Positions 13,606 through 20,441 are shown, counted from the first letter of the stretch. The stretch: DNA of 22,169 nt from an uncultured Bacilli bacterium (GCA_934163035.1 CAKPJX010000016.1:1-22169), one strand, 5' to 3'. The notes: a model not told the origin generated them from the letters alone. Numbers and translations are program-made.

Positions 13606-14047
13606 TATCTGTTCTCCACTTATTTTCTAAAGTAGTATCAATATCTAACTCTTGTGCTTCATTAATTAATTCATTAATCAATATCCACATTTCTCTAGAA
13701 TCATAACTACTACTTCCGTAATAAACGACTACTTCTTCATACGAATCACTAAAGCAACCTGTTTTTTCCGCTAACCAACCTAGACCCCGTAGTTGCCAAT
13801 TATTCATGAATTTTTCTACAGCTTCACTTTTAATGGATACTATTTCAAAAGTGCCAACTCTTTTAATCAAATCCTTGTAAACATCTTCTTTAGTGTTTCC
13901 AACTATATCGGCAATTTTTTTACACAGTACCCATAAGTAAGAATTAGCCTTATTGCCTCTTTTAAAACGATAAGGCTTTAATTCATACATTTTCTTTTGA
14001 TTTAAACTTGGCAACTCTTTTAAAATTTCTTCAGGTGTTCCAATCAC
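13562..14047 (-). CDS. NinB/Orf-like phage recombination protein (element 2 copy)
   Basis: 161 aa, the same length as and about 85% identical by eye to the protein at 170-655, including KPYRFKRGNKANSYLWVLCKK, LRGLGWLAEKTGCF and VVYYGSSSYDSREMW. Here it works beside RecT/Bet, whereas the element 1 copy works beside ERF, so the protein seems compatible with either annealase. That fits a mediator role. The start overlaps the end of the small membrane gene. Confidence 0.65.
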   Translation of the reverse strand: MIGTPEEILKELPSLNQKKMYELKPYRFKRGNKANSYLWVLCKKIADIVGNTKEDVYKDLIKRVGTFEIVSIKSEAVEKFMNNWQLRGLGWLAEKTGCFSDSYEEVVVYYGSSSYDSREMWILINELINEAQELDIDTTLENKWRTDNDIRIDRFDRLEES

Positions 14048-14232
14048 TTCTTAACTCCTAATAATGCTAGTAAAGTTATCATAATAGATAATATTAAACC
14101 AAGCATAATTATGAATGTTGAAATTGCCAAAGGAACCCAAAACGGTGCTAATACAAATACCCAATTCCATGTAATAATGCCCATTAGTTTAAATATTATA
14201 AATAATATTCCTAATAGTTTTAGATAACTCAT
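14044..14232 (-). CDS. Small membrane protein (counterpart of 652-834)
   Basis: 62 aa with two long hydrophobic segments (about 3-22 and 27-58). Coupled to the NinB-like gene by overlap, as in element 1. An AGAAGGACAT lies upstream of the ATG. Role unknown. Confidence 0.72.
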   Translation of the reverse strand: MSYLKLLGILFIIFKLMGIITWNWVFVLAPFWVPLAISTFIIMLGLILSIMITLLALLGVKK

Positions 14233-14242
14233 ATATGTCCTT

Positions 14243-14467
14243 CTACTGCAATTGTTCTTCTGGAGTAACTCTTTTATAGTTATCTCTCATATCTTCTTCT
14301 AAGTTTTTATTTATTTTTTTTAAATTATCAATTTCTAATAGTAAATCAAATAACATACCATTAACGGCATTTATATCTACTAAATCTGTACCGTTATTTT
14401 CATAATCTACTTTTGTTATTTTCTCTACTTTTGCAATTGTGTTCTTATCCAATTTAATATAAACCAT
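14243..14467 (-). CDS. Small coiled-coil phage protein
   Basis: 74 aa from the ATG at 14467, which has AAGGAAATAATT just upstream; a longer frame upstream runs into the neighbour and is rejected. Starts MVYIKLDKNTIAKVEKITKV and ends LEEDMRDNYKRVTPEEQLQ. The ending matches that of 2178-2408 in element 1, which places both in a family of recombination-module accessory proteins. Function unknown. Confidence 0.75.
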   Translation of the reverse strand: MVYIKLDKNTIAKVEKITKVDYENNGTDLVDINAVNGMLFDLLLEIDNLKKINKNLEEDMRDNYKRVTPEEQLQ

Positions 14468-14480
14468 AATTATTTCCTTC

Positions 14481-15104
14481 TTATTTTTCTTTGTGTTCGT
14501 GCATAAATACATATAATGATGTATTAGACATATTCTTAAATAGCCAATTTGCTGTATCTTCTCTACTCATGTGAGTATTTTTAACTCTTTCTTCATACTC
14601 AATACTCAAGGCTCTTTCATGCAATTCCTCATCGCTTAAGTAATTAGCCTCAACAAAGTAATAGTCATAATCTTTAGCTTCTACATCATCTAAGGTACAA
14701 GTATCTGTAGCATAGAACACTTTATAACCATTTATTTCTATCTTATAACCACATTGTTGTACATCATGATGGAGTTTAACTGGTTGAATCTTTAACGCTT
14801 CAGAATAGATGTACACACTATCAAAATCATATATATCAATGTTTTTAATATTAACTCCACAGTCGATCAAATCTTGAACCAACCACTCACAACACCCGAA
14901 TCTTAATGTTGGTCTTTCTTTAGCCAGCATTTTAATTGTTGACTTTTTAAAATGATCTCCATGAATGTGCGTTAACAACACTAGTTGTAATTTATCAACA
15001 TAATCTTTAATTTTTTTATAAGATAGACCGCAGTCGAGAAGAAGTATATCTTCTACGACTGTAGCATTTCCATCTGATCCTGTATTAATTATTGAGTAAG
15101 TCAT
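14481..15104 (-). CDS. Metallo-beta-lactamase-fold hydrolase of a phage recombination module
   Basis: 207 aa with the MBL signature THIHGDH (residues 45-51, metal ligands H46, H48, D50, H51). Further probable ligands are in KLHHD (about 113-115), ATDTC and the terminal FMHEH. It starts MTYSIINTGSDGNATVVEDI, like YycJ/WalJ-type and phage MBL proteins, which are nuclease-like. It overlaps recT by 20 bases. In many Bacillota phages an MBL protein sits beside RecT and may act as the partner nuclease, which would explain why no RecB-type exonuclease is seen here. Catalytic activity is inferred. Confidence 0.87.
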   Translation of the reverse strand: MTYSIINTGSDGNATVVEDILLLDCGLSYKKIKDYVDKLQLVLLTHIHGDHFKKSTIKMLAKERPTLRFGCCEWLVQDLIDCGVNIKNIDIYDFDSVYIYSEALKIQPVKLHHDVQQCGYKIEINGYKVFYATDTCTLDDVEAKDYDYYFVEANYLSDEELHERALSIEYEERVKNTHMSREDTANWLFKNMSNTSLYVFMHEHKEK

Positions 15105-15873
15105 CTATTCTTACCTGTTTAACATCATCATCTAATGATACTTGTTCTTTTTTATCTGAATATGGATTTTGATTTTCTGAAACATTATTATCGTTCCTTG
15201 AAACCTCTTTATCAATTTCTGGATTTATTTCGGTAATATTTGCCTCAGTAATGTTAGGCTGGTTATCAGGTAAATCGACATTCATTTCTTCAGCCTCATA
15301 CATACCGCTTAAATCTTCAACAAACGCTTCTCTCAACGCTCTTACTTTTGCTACTTTTTCTACCATAGTAGCAGGCTGTTTAGTCCAGTTAGAATTAGGT
15401 TTGCCATCGCTTTTCTTTTGCATCGTTTCTTCTAGAGATACACTACAGTAAATAGGATATTTCCAATCTTTTCTATAAACTTCAGCCCAACCACCTACAA
15501 GTGTTTCATTGGGCAATTTAAATGTTCCTTTTCTTTCTATGATGTTTCCATCGATGCCAGTTACTATAACACCTGATTTAATACCATCATAATTTTTATT
15601 TAAAACTGCTCTTTTTAAAATAGCATCTTTACCAACAACAATGCTTGCAGGCTGATTACTTGAGTATTTTATTAAATACGCTTCTCTTAAAAATGGATTT
15701 AATTTTCTTACCTTACATAATTCAGTAAAAAGTTTGAACTCTTGCATAGTTATTTGAGCTGATGTACCAACTAAATATTCTTGTACTATGGCAGGTGTCA
15801 ATTTTATTTGTTGACCGTCTATTTCATAAGAAACCATAACTTCTTTTCTTTGCAATTCCTGTTTGTTATTCAT
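15085..15873 (-). CDS. recT: RecT/Bet-family recombinase
   Basis: 262 aa from the third in-frame ATG; the GGAGG of the SD overlaps the first two. The core (about 30-190) has TMQEFKLFTELCKVRKLNPFLREAYLIKY, then VGKDAILKRAV, GIKSGVIV and KQPATMVEKVAKVRALREAF, which are landmarks of RecT/Bet single-strand annealing proteins. The C-terminal 70 residues are an acidic, asparagine-rich linker ending VRIDDLLN, likely an SSB- or nuclease-contact tail. DUF1351 upstream and MBL downstream are its usual neighbours. Confidence 0.93.
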   Translation of the reverse strand: MNNKQELQRKEVMVSYEIDGQQIKLTPAIVQEYLVGTSAQITMQEFKLFTELCKVRKLNPFLREAYLIKYSSNQPASIVVGKDAILKRAVLNKNYDGIKSGVIVTGIDGNIIERKGTFKLPNETLVGGWAEVYRKDWKYPIYCSVSLEETMQKKSDGKPNSNWTKQPATMVEKVAKVRALREAFVEDLSGMYEAEEMNVDLPDNQPNITEANITEINPEIDKEVSRNDNNVSENQNPYSDKKEQVSLDDDVKQVRIDDLLNN

Positions 15874-16735
15874 AATCATATCCTCCATCTTTTCTCTTAG
15901 TTAGAAAAACTTGTTTGAATTTATAATTCTTAGTTTTTAAATATATTACTAATTCTTTCAATTCATCCTCGGTAGCTTCAAAGTCAATAATTAAATGTTT
16001 TGGCTCAGCCTGTACTCTTTTAGGAGCATATAGGCCTCCTCCATTAAAATTAACTTTTGTTTTTGGGGCCTGATTAACTTCTTGAGCTCTAGTTTGTTCT
16101 TCTTTTTTCTTTTGAAGTTCCTCCAATTCTTTATGACGATTATTTACTAGTGTAATAGCGCTGTTTAAGTCCTTTGACTTCTTATATTCAATAAGAATTT
16201 CATCACTATTGCTTAAGGTTTTTATAGTTGCTAAATCGCTAGCTAATTTATCTAAATACTCTTTTGAACGCTCTTTTAGCTTCTTTTCAGTTGTTGATAA
16301 ATCAACACTTATATTTGCGTCTTCAAATTTAACAAAATCAATATTTAAACTTAATCTATACTCGTCAAAGTATTTGACTATTCTTTTCTTTTTGTCATCT
16401 TTTAAGTCGCTTTCTACATCATTGATTTTTTTCGTTAACTCTTTATTAGCAGAGTCAAATTTATCCTTTAAGTATTTGTCATATATTTTTTCAAATTCAT
16501 CGTATGGCTCTAGAATCTTTTGCTTTACTTGCTTTCTTTGTTTTTCTAACTCATCTTTTTCTTTGTTTAACGATGCTCTTACATTTTTTACATCTTTTAT
16601 GGTTTCTTCATTACAAACCAATGCAAGAGCATTTTTAACTTTTTCGTCTATTTCAAGACTTAGTTTTTTTAAATTTTCTTCAATAATGGGTAATTGTTTA
16701 ACTACAATTAACTCATCTTTATTATTTTCTTTCAT
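15866..16735 (-). CDS. DUF1351 phage recombination accessory protein
   Basis: 289 aa. The N-terminal two thirds is a long helical/coiled region (DVKNVRASLNKEKDELEKQR, EPYDEFEKIYDKYLKDKFD) typical of DUF1351. The C-terminal domain (about 240-289, LIIDFEATEDELKELVIYLKTKNYKFKQV) has the family's small alpha/beta end. DUF1351 almost always precedes RecT in Bacillota phages and is thought to assist it; the mechanism is unknown. The stop overlaps the recT start region. Confidence 0.87.
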   Translation of the reverse strand: MKENNKDELIVVKQLPIIEENLKKLSLEIDEKVKNALALVCNEETIKDVKNVRASLNKEKDELEKQRKQVKQKILEPYDEFEKIYDKYLKDKFDSANKELTKKINDVESDLKDDKKKRIVKYFDEYRLSLNIDFVKFEDANISVDLSTTEKKLKERSKEYLDKLASDLATIKTLSNSDEILIEYKKSKDLNSAITLVNNRHKELEELQKKKEEQTRAQEVNQAPKTKVNFNGGGLYAPKRVQAEPKHLIIDFEATEDELKELVIYLKTKNYKFKQVFLTKRKDGGYDYE

Positions 16736-16751
16736 TTTGACCTTCCTTTTC

Positions 16752-17030
16752 TTATTTTAATTCAAAAAATTTAATTGTATTTTCTATGATATCTTTTGAA
16801 TACTTTAATTTCCTTACCGCATAATCAGGATTAATATAATTTTCTCTAGTATAAACTTCTAGAACTTCTGATATTGGTAATATACTATCTGCCAAGTCTT
16901 TTAAAAACGCACTTTCTCGACTACCTTCTGCGTAATATTCATCGTAGATTTTCATATAGTTATCTACAAGGCTATTTAAAATTCTAGTCATACTGCTTTT
17001 TGTTAATTCTCTTAATTCATCATCATTCAT
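16752..17030 (-). CDS. Hypothetical small helical protein
   Basis: 92 aa, MNDDELRELTKSSMTRILNS, all-helical and acidic. It overlaps the initiator gene by 8 bases and precedes DUF1351. Not recognised. Confidence 0.75.
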   Translation of the reverse strand: MNDDELRELTKSSMTRILNSLVDNYMKIYDEYYAEGSRESAFLKDLADSILPISEVLEVYTRENYINPDYAVRKLKYSKDIIENTIKFFELK

Positions 17031-17841
17031 TATTTGACACTCCTTTTATTAATTCTTTTAATTCATTTTGTTCTTCTAAAGTTGCTTCATTTCGTTTTAT
17101 TTCTGTCTTAAACCATTTAGGTTCTGAACTTGTTTTAGAACTTGCTCTGTACTCATTTTTCCAGCATTGTTCCTTAAACCAATTGCCGCCTTGTTTAACA
17201 TATCTAGATTCAATATTGTAAGATTTAATATGCTCAATATACCCTTTTAAACCAGTTTCTATTTCTTCGTAAGAAGTACCGCTATTGCGAGCAGTTAAGT
17301 AACTTTCTTTGGCATAAGTCTCTCCGACCTTATTTGGATAAATGCTCCAAAGTTTGTCAAACTCGGTTTCAAATAATCGTTCTTCCGTTTTCGCTTTCTC
17401 CGATTCTTCATTTTTTTCGACAGGCACCGTATTAGATCTATTCTCTTCTATACTAATCTTATCTATACTATTCTCTTCTATACTGTGTATACAGTTTGTA
17501 TACAAATTGTATACACCACTATTATCAAGGTGTAATTGCTTCAATTCTTGCTGATAAATTGTAGGTTTAGTTCTATCATTTTGGAGATAGTTATTCATCT
17601 TCCAATGCCGTATAACAATTACGCCATTTTCAAATGGAATAACATATCCTTTTGTAATTAAAATCTTTAAGTCATCTTCCTTAGCTCCAGTAAATAGTAA
17701 TATCTTTTTACAATTTCCAATGAACCCATCATCATCAGCTCTCATGCCTAAGTCGTAATAAAGCAATCTTGCCGACATTGGCATTTCCAAAAAATTATCT
17801 GTATCTATTACATTCAAGCTAAACATTCTCTTAGTTGCCAT
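17023..17841 (-). CDS. Phage replisome organizer/replication initiator
   Basis: 272 aa. The N-terminal domain (1-100: KRMFSLNVIDTDNFLEMPMSARLLYYDLGMRADDDGFIGN, then GVIVIRHWKMNNYLQNDR) is the winged-helix phage replisome-organizer domain that binds origin DNA. The linker (about 115-150) is encoded by DNA repeats. The C-terminal domain (about 160-240: FDKLWSIYPNKVGETYAKESYLTARNSG, then YVKQGGNWFKEQCW) is homologous to that of the element 1 initiator, whose N-terminus is unrelated. The pair thus shows domain swapping around the origin-bearing linker. It overlaps the membrane-protein gene upstream by 11 bases. Confidence 0.9.
   Translation of the reverse strand: MATKRMFSLNVIDTDNFLEMPMSARLLYYDLGMRADDDGFIGNCKKILLFTGAKEDDLKILITKGYVIPFENGVIVIRHWKMNNYLQNDRTKPTIYQQELKQLHLDNSGVYNLYTNCIHSIEENSIDKISIEENRSNTVPVEKNEESEKAKTEERLFETEFDKLWSIYPNKVGETYAKESYLTARNSGTSYEEIETGLKGYIEHIKSYNIESRYVKQGGNWFKEQCWKNEYRASSKTSSEPKWFKTEIKRNEATLEEQNELKELIKGVSNNE
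17438..17517. repeat. Direct repeats and 11-bp iterons in initiator gene, probable origin of element 2
   Basis: CTATTCTCTTCTATACT occurs at 17438-17454 and 17468-17484, and TCTATACT recurs every 15 bp (17447, 17462, 17477). GTATACA then occurs at 17487, 17498 and 17509, exactly 11 bp apart. The region is very AT-rich and lies in the linker of the initiator, the usual phage origin position. Confidence 0.6.
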
Positions 17842-18052
17842 ATTCCATTAGACTCTCGAAATAATCACTTAAACTAATTCCAGCTAGTAAGATAAATAAA
17901 TGAGTAACAAGACCATAAGTTGTAAATGATACGCTATAGCCTGTAAATAAAGGTTGTATAGCAATTTTAAATACATCTGTTCCTATTATGATTAAGCTTA
18001 TAATTAATGCTATTAACAATAACCAATTCCCCCACCTAATCTTTTTTTTCAT
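17831..18052 (-). CDS. Conserved phage membrane protein (element 2 copy)
   Basis: 73 aa, two membrane segments, basic start MKKKIRWGNW. More than 30 consecutive residues from DVFKIAIQPLFTGY on match the element 1 protein at 4702-4920 almost exactly. Between xis-like and initiator genes in both elements. Role unknown. Confidence 0.85.
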   Translation of the reverse strand: MKKKIRWGNWLLLIALIISLIIIGTDVFKIAIQPLFTGYSVSFTTYGLVTHLFILLAGISLSDYFESLMEYGN

Positions 18053-18101
18053 AAATTCTCCTTTTAATTTGAAATATTATTAATTTTGTGGTATATTTGT
18101 T

Positions 18102-18305
18102 TCAAGAAAACTTTTGAACGGCGTTTTCTTTTTTTGTTTCTATACCATAAATTCTTTTATAGAAATAATCTTTTTGAATGCGCCCTTTAAAAGTTAATGC
18201 TTTTGGATATTCCTCTTTAAATTTTTTATTTAAATATCGTATAATCGCATAAGCTTTACTACGGCTGTATCCTGTTATTTTCATGATATCTTTGTAAGTT
18301 AACAT
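18102..18305 (-). CDS. Small HTH protein, excisionase-like
   Basis: 67 aa. LTYKDIMKITGYSRSKAYAIIRYLNKKFKEEY is an N-terminal helix-turn-helix of the MerR/excisionase type, followed by FKGRIQKDYFYKRIYG, a basic wing region. It is the likely Xis or early DNA-binding regulator of element 2, at the same position as the unrelated-looking gene at 5023-5217 of element 1. SD AAGGAGGG. Just 2 nt upstream of that SD lies a 16-nt site complementary to antisense RNA 2. Confidence 0.75.
   Translation of the reverse strand: MLTYKDIMKITGYSRSKAYAIIRYLNKKFKEEYPKALTFKGRIQKDYFYKRIYGIETKKENAVQKFS
18105..18135 (+). terminator. Conserved hairpin with T-run on + strand
   Basis: AGAAAAC (18105-18111) pairs with GTTTTCT (18123-18129), then a T-run on the + strand. 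The same hairpin as 4973-5004; here it overlaps the last codons of the xis-like gene. It would stop rightward (antisense) transcription. Confidence 0.5.
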
Positions 18306-18318
18306 AAAACCCTCCTTG

Positions 18319-18334
18319 TACTAGTTGACGCTAT
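18319..18334 (-). promoter_or_regulatory. 16-nt leader site complementary to antisense RNA 2
   Basis: On the - strand (xis mRNA) ATAGCGTCAACTAGTA, two bases before SD AAGGAGG. The same 16-mer is on the + strand at 20762-20777 in the integrase leader, so the antisense RNA made there can pair with this site. TTGACG within it could also serve as -35 of a + strand promoter for 18390-18578. Confidence 0.55.
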
Positions 18335-18389
18335 TGATTTTAGCCTTTTTATTCCTTAAAATGGTTATTAGAAAGTGAGGTGATACAAC

Positions 18390-18578
18390 ATGATCCAAAA
18401 CTATGAAGTTATCAAAATGACAAAAGAAATAATTACTGCTATGCTTTCAAACTGCGATCATCAAGTAACAGAAAAATCTGGCGATGAAATAGCAAAATGT
18501 ATGGATGCTATCTACAAAGAACTAACTAAATTATTCCAAGAAAACCCAACTGTCATAAAAACTAATGCAAACAATTAA
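18390..18578 (+). CDS. Small phage protein read against the leftward operon
   Basis: 62 aa, MIQNYEVIKMTKEIITAMLS, with a strong SD (GAGGTGAT) and its own terminator at 18585-18617. A possible promoter is TTGACG (18325-18330), 17 bp, TTTATT. It is a free-standing monocistronic + strand gene between the cro-like and xis-like genes, where element 1 has none. Predicted helical, two cysteines, function unknown. Confidence 0.78.
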   Translation: MIQNYEVIKMTKEIITAMLSNCDHQVTEKSGDEIAKCMDAIYKELTKLFQENPTVIKTNANN

Positions 18579-18584
18579 ATTTAC

Positions 18585-18617
18585 AAACTAGATACTAGCA
18601 CTATCTAGTTTTTTTAA
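18585..18617 (+). terminator. Intrinsic terminator after the 18390-18578 gene
   Basis: AAACTAGATA (18585-18594) pairs perfectly with TATCTAGTTT (18602-18611), followed by a T-run. It overlaps the end of the leftward 42-aa gene. Confidence 0.85.
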
Positions 18618-18729
18618 TATTTATTTGTTCTAAGTTTTCAAGATTAAAATTTATTCTTTCTTTTTCCGTTATGATTACTACATAATCATTTAATACTTCA
18701 ATTTCTAAAATATTAGCAGTTATCTCCAT
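18601..18729 (-). CDS. 42-aa hypothetical protein after cro
   Basis: MEITANILEIEVLNDYVVII, ending NLENLEQINIKKTR, preceded by SD GAGGAGA. Second gene of the leftward operon of element 2, where element 1 has a 35-aa membrane peptide. Soluble, beta-rich start. Function unknown. Confidence 0.7.
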   Translation of the reverse strand: MEITANILEIEVLNDYVVIITEKERINFNLENLEQINIKKTR

Positions 18730-18753
18730 TTCTCCTCTTTCTAATTTTGATTC

Positions 18754-18960
18754 TTACACACGCTTCGTGTGATTAGAAGTTAAAAAAATATTAACATCGA
18801 TATAAGGAAATTTATTTTTTATAGTTTCTATAAATTCTCTACTTGGTTTTCGTTCACCTTTTTCGATTTTAGAATAAAACGACTTAGACATTTTTAATTC
18901 GTTTGCCATTTCTTCTTGAGTTTTTCCTATTGCTTCTCGAAACTCTTTTAAATCTTTCAT
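18754..18960 (-). CDS. Cro-like HTH regulator of element 2
   Basis: 68 aa XRE protein; the helix-turn-helix covers about residues 5-55 (FREAIGKTQEEMANELKMSKSFYSKIEKGERKPS). Divergent from the CI-like repressor. SD GGAGG. Its last codons (HTKRV) encode an operator-like palindrome. It probably acts as Cro at ACACA-N3-TGTGT-type operators. Confidence 0.85.
   Translation of the reverse strand: MKDLKEFREAIGKTQEEMANELKMSKSFYSKIEKGERKPSREFIETIKNKFPYIDVNIFLTSNHTKRV
18757..18771. promoter_or_regulatory. Operator-like palindrome at the 3' end of the cro-like gene, element 2
   Basis: CACACG-CTT-CGTGTG, a perfect inverted repeat that keeps the ACAC...GTGT half-sites and spacing of the main operator at 18994-19006, centred 236 bp away. 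Element 1 has an operator in the same position of its cro gene. Confidence 0.6.
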
Positions 18961-18985
18961 TTCATACCTCCTTTACTATGGCTTA

Positions 18986-19014
18986 AGTTTATCACACATA
19001 ATGTGTTGTGTCAA
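18986..19014 (-). promoter_or_regulatory. Leftward early promoter of element 2 with operator in spacer
   Basis: On the - strand TTGACA (19014-19009), 17 bp, TAAACT (18991-18986). The palindrome ACACA-TAA-TGTGT (18994-19006) fills the spacer, the same design as in element 1. Confidence 0.82.
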
Positions 19015-19051
19015 TAATAATATTTCATTTTGTGTGATTTGTTTTTTTTTT

Positions 19052-19064
19052 ACACTTTTTGTGG
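19052..19064. promoter_or_regulatory. Second operator near the repressor start, element 2
   Basis: ACACT-TTT-TGTGG, one mismatch per half from the consensus, lies about 30 bp before the repressor ATG. A half-site TGTGT is at 19031-19035. It suggests autoregulation of the repressor gene. Confidence 0.6.
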
Positions 19065-19092
19065 TATCTTATTACTGAAACGGGGTGTACGA

Positions 19093-19440
19093 ATGAACGG
19101 AAACAAACTGAGAATGCTACGAGAAAAAAAGGGACTTTTGCAAAAAGAATTAGCAAATGAAATAGGAATATCAACAAGCACAATAGGTATGTATGAACAA
19201 GGAAGAAGAGAACCTGATTTTGAAACTGTAAAAAAATTAGCTAATTATTTTGGTGTTTCAATAGATTATTTAGCAGACAACGAAAACAACTTATTTAAAG
19301 ATGAAGAATTGAAAGAAAAAGAAATTTTAAGGCACTCATTGATCAGCGCTGGATATATGAAAGAAAACGAAGATTTAAGTGATGAAGAACTAGATAAATT
19401 AATGAAATTTATAAAGAATAATAAAGAATTTATAAAATAA
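19093..19440 (+). CDS. CI-like XRE repressor of element 2
   Basis: 115 aa from the ATG at 19093 (GGGGTG upstream); a longer frame to 19030 would start inside the promoter/operator region and is rejected. The XRE helix-turn-helix (about 4-60: LRMLREKKGLLQKELANEIGISTSTIGMYEQGRREP) is followed by the short tail ENEDLSDEELDKLMKFIKNNKEFI shared with the element 1 repressor. No peptidase domain. Probable targets are the four ACACA-N3-TGTGT-like sites at 18757, 18994, 19052 and 20393. It forms an operon with the DUF4393 gene. Confidence 0.88.
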   Translation: MNGNKLRMLREKKGLLQKELANEIGISTSTIGMYEQGRREPDFETVKKLANYFGVSIDYLADNENNLFKDEELKEKEILRHSLISAGYMKENEDLSDEELDKLMKFIKNNKEFIK

Positions 19441-19451
19441 ATGAGGTTAAT

Positions 19452-20255
19452 GTGAAAATTGAAGGAAAAAATATTAACATAGGACTTGTAAATAACTCGG
19501 CCCAAAGCAATGTAGAACTAACGCAAAACAATAATTTTAACAATAAATTTCAAGTTAAAACAGGAATTTTTGAATATATAAAAGCCACAATGGGAGAAAA
19601 AAGAATTGATAAAATATGCAATTATCAACTAAAGAAAATACAATGGGAGAAAAAATTAAGGGAAAGCATTGAAGAAATACCAGAAGAATTTATATCATCT
19701 CCTAGACTTAATTTACTCTCAAATGCAATCGATAATTTAAAGTATTCATACGATGAAGATTATTTAGCTAAAATGTTCAACAATATAATAACTGGTGAAC
19801 TTGACACTAGAAAGCAAAAAAATGTATTACCGTCGTTTAGCTCTGTGGTATCTCAATTAAGTAAAATTGATGCTGATTTATTAAATTTTTTAGCAAAATG
19901 GCATGTTAGACAGTTTTCCCTGTGTACAATTACTCTTGAAGGAATTGCAGAAGAAATAGGTCATGTATATTTAGAATTAGATAATTCAATAATTATAAAT
20001 GACAACAAGAGCGAAGTGGACTATGGAGTTGAAAAAGTGACTTTAGAAAATCTTGAAAGGCTTGGGCTCATAAAAATAACTTCTAATGAAGTTTTGCCAC
20101 AACAAAAAGAATTTATAAAAAAAAGATTTGAAGAATATGTAAAAAATAACAAAAAATTTCCAAATGATTTACTGGTATGTCATCATAACATATTATATTT
20201 AACAGACTATGGTAAATTATTTATTGATATTTGTTGTAAAAGCACTAACGACTAG
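19452..20255 (+). CDS. DUF4393 (Abi-alpha-like) protein, probable lysogeny-expressed accessory
   Basis: 267 aa, GTG start with SD GAGG, 11 bases after the repressor stop, so co-transcribed with it. Landmarks of DUF4393 are visible: EIPEEFISSPRLNLLSNAIDNLKYSYDEDYLAKMFNNIITGELD (about 80-125), PSFSSVVSQLSKIDADLL (about 130-150), ENLERLGLI and a C-terminal LTDYGKLFIDICC. DUF4393 proteins are annotated as Abi-alpha, linked to abortive infection, and often occur in prophages. Co-expression with the repressor suggests a superinfection-exclusion role, which is inference. A terminator overlaps its stop codon. Confidence 0.82.
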   Translation: MKIEGKNINIGLVNNSAQSNVELTQNNNFNNKFQVKTGIFEYIKATMGEKRIDKICNYQLKKIQWEKKLRESIEEIPEEFISSPRLNLLSNAIDNLKYSYDEDYLAKMFNNIITGELDTRKQKNVLPSFSSVVSQLSKIDADLLNFLAKWHVRQFSLCTITLEGIAEEIGHVYLELDNSIIINDNKSEVDYGVEKVTLENLERLGLIKITSNEVLPQQKEFIKKRFEEYVKNNKKFPNDLLVCHHNILYLTDYGKLFIDICCKSTND

Positions 20256-20263
20256 TGCTTTTT
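20238..20263 (+). terminator. Intrinsic terminator of the repressor-DUF4393 operon
   Basis: AAAAGCACTA (20238-20247) pairs with TAGTGCTTTT (20253-20262) around a 5-base loop, with T's following. It overlaps the DUF4393 stop and the 3' end of the leftward microgene. Confidence 0.85.
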
Positions 20264-20344
20264 ACTTTGTTTTATAAATATTATAAATTTTTTTAAAAGC
20301 TTATGTTTTTTCAAATACTTATAAAACTTATCAAAATTTTTCAC
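20252..20344 (-). CDS. 30-aa basic microprotein
   Basis: GTG start, SD-like AAAGGGTG, product MKNFDKFYKYLKKHKLLKKF followed by IIFIKQSKKH. The promoter TTGAAA (20388-20383), 17 bp, TAAAAT (20365-20360) lies just upstream, with an operator directly behind its -35. The start N-x-[ED]-K-[YF]-Y-x-Y-L matches the 29-aa microprotein of element 1 (6114-6203), also GTG-started and also between repressor and integrase. Amphipathic, lysine-rich, function unknown. Confidence 0.5.
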   Translation of the reverse strand: MKNFDKFYKYLKKHKLLKKFIIFIKQSKKH

Positions 20345-20359
20345 AAAACACCCTTTTTA

Positions 20360-20435
20360 ATTTTAGTAAAAATTTAAAAAAGTTTCAACATCACACATAT
20401 TGTGTATTGCTTTTTGCAATTATAAATGATATTAT
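20360..20435. promoter_or_regulatory. Divergent promoters around a CI operator
   Basis: Operator ACACA-TAT-TGTGT (20393-20405). Leftward promoter: TTGAAA/17/TAAAAT (20388-20360). Rightward promoter: TTGCTT (20407-20412)/17/TATTAT (20430-20435) with extended TGA. The operator centre is about 43-46 bp upstream of both predicted starts, a position compatible with activation as well as repression. Confidence 0.65.
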
Positions 20436-20441
20436 TAACAA

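Noticed and set aside
16209..16760. 183-codon hydrophobic + strand ORF opposite DUF1351
   Set aside because: An antisense shadow of a lysine/glutamate-rich coiled coil, which reads as Phe/Leu/Ser on the other strand; no SD.
19030..19092. Upstream extension of the element 2 repressor
   Set aside because: Would translate the operator/promoter region; the ATG at 19093 has a proper SD and the family start.
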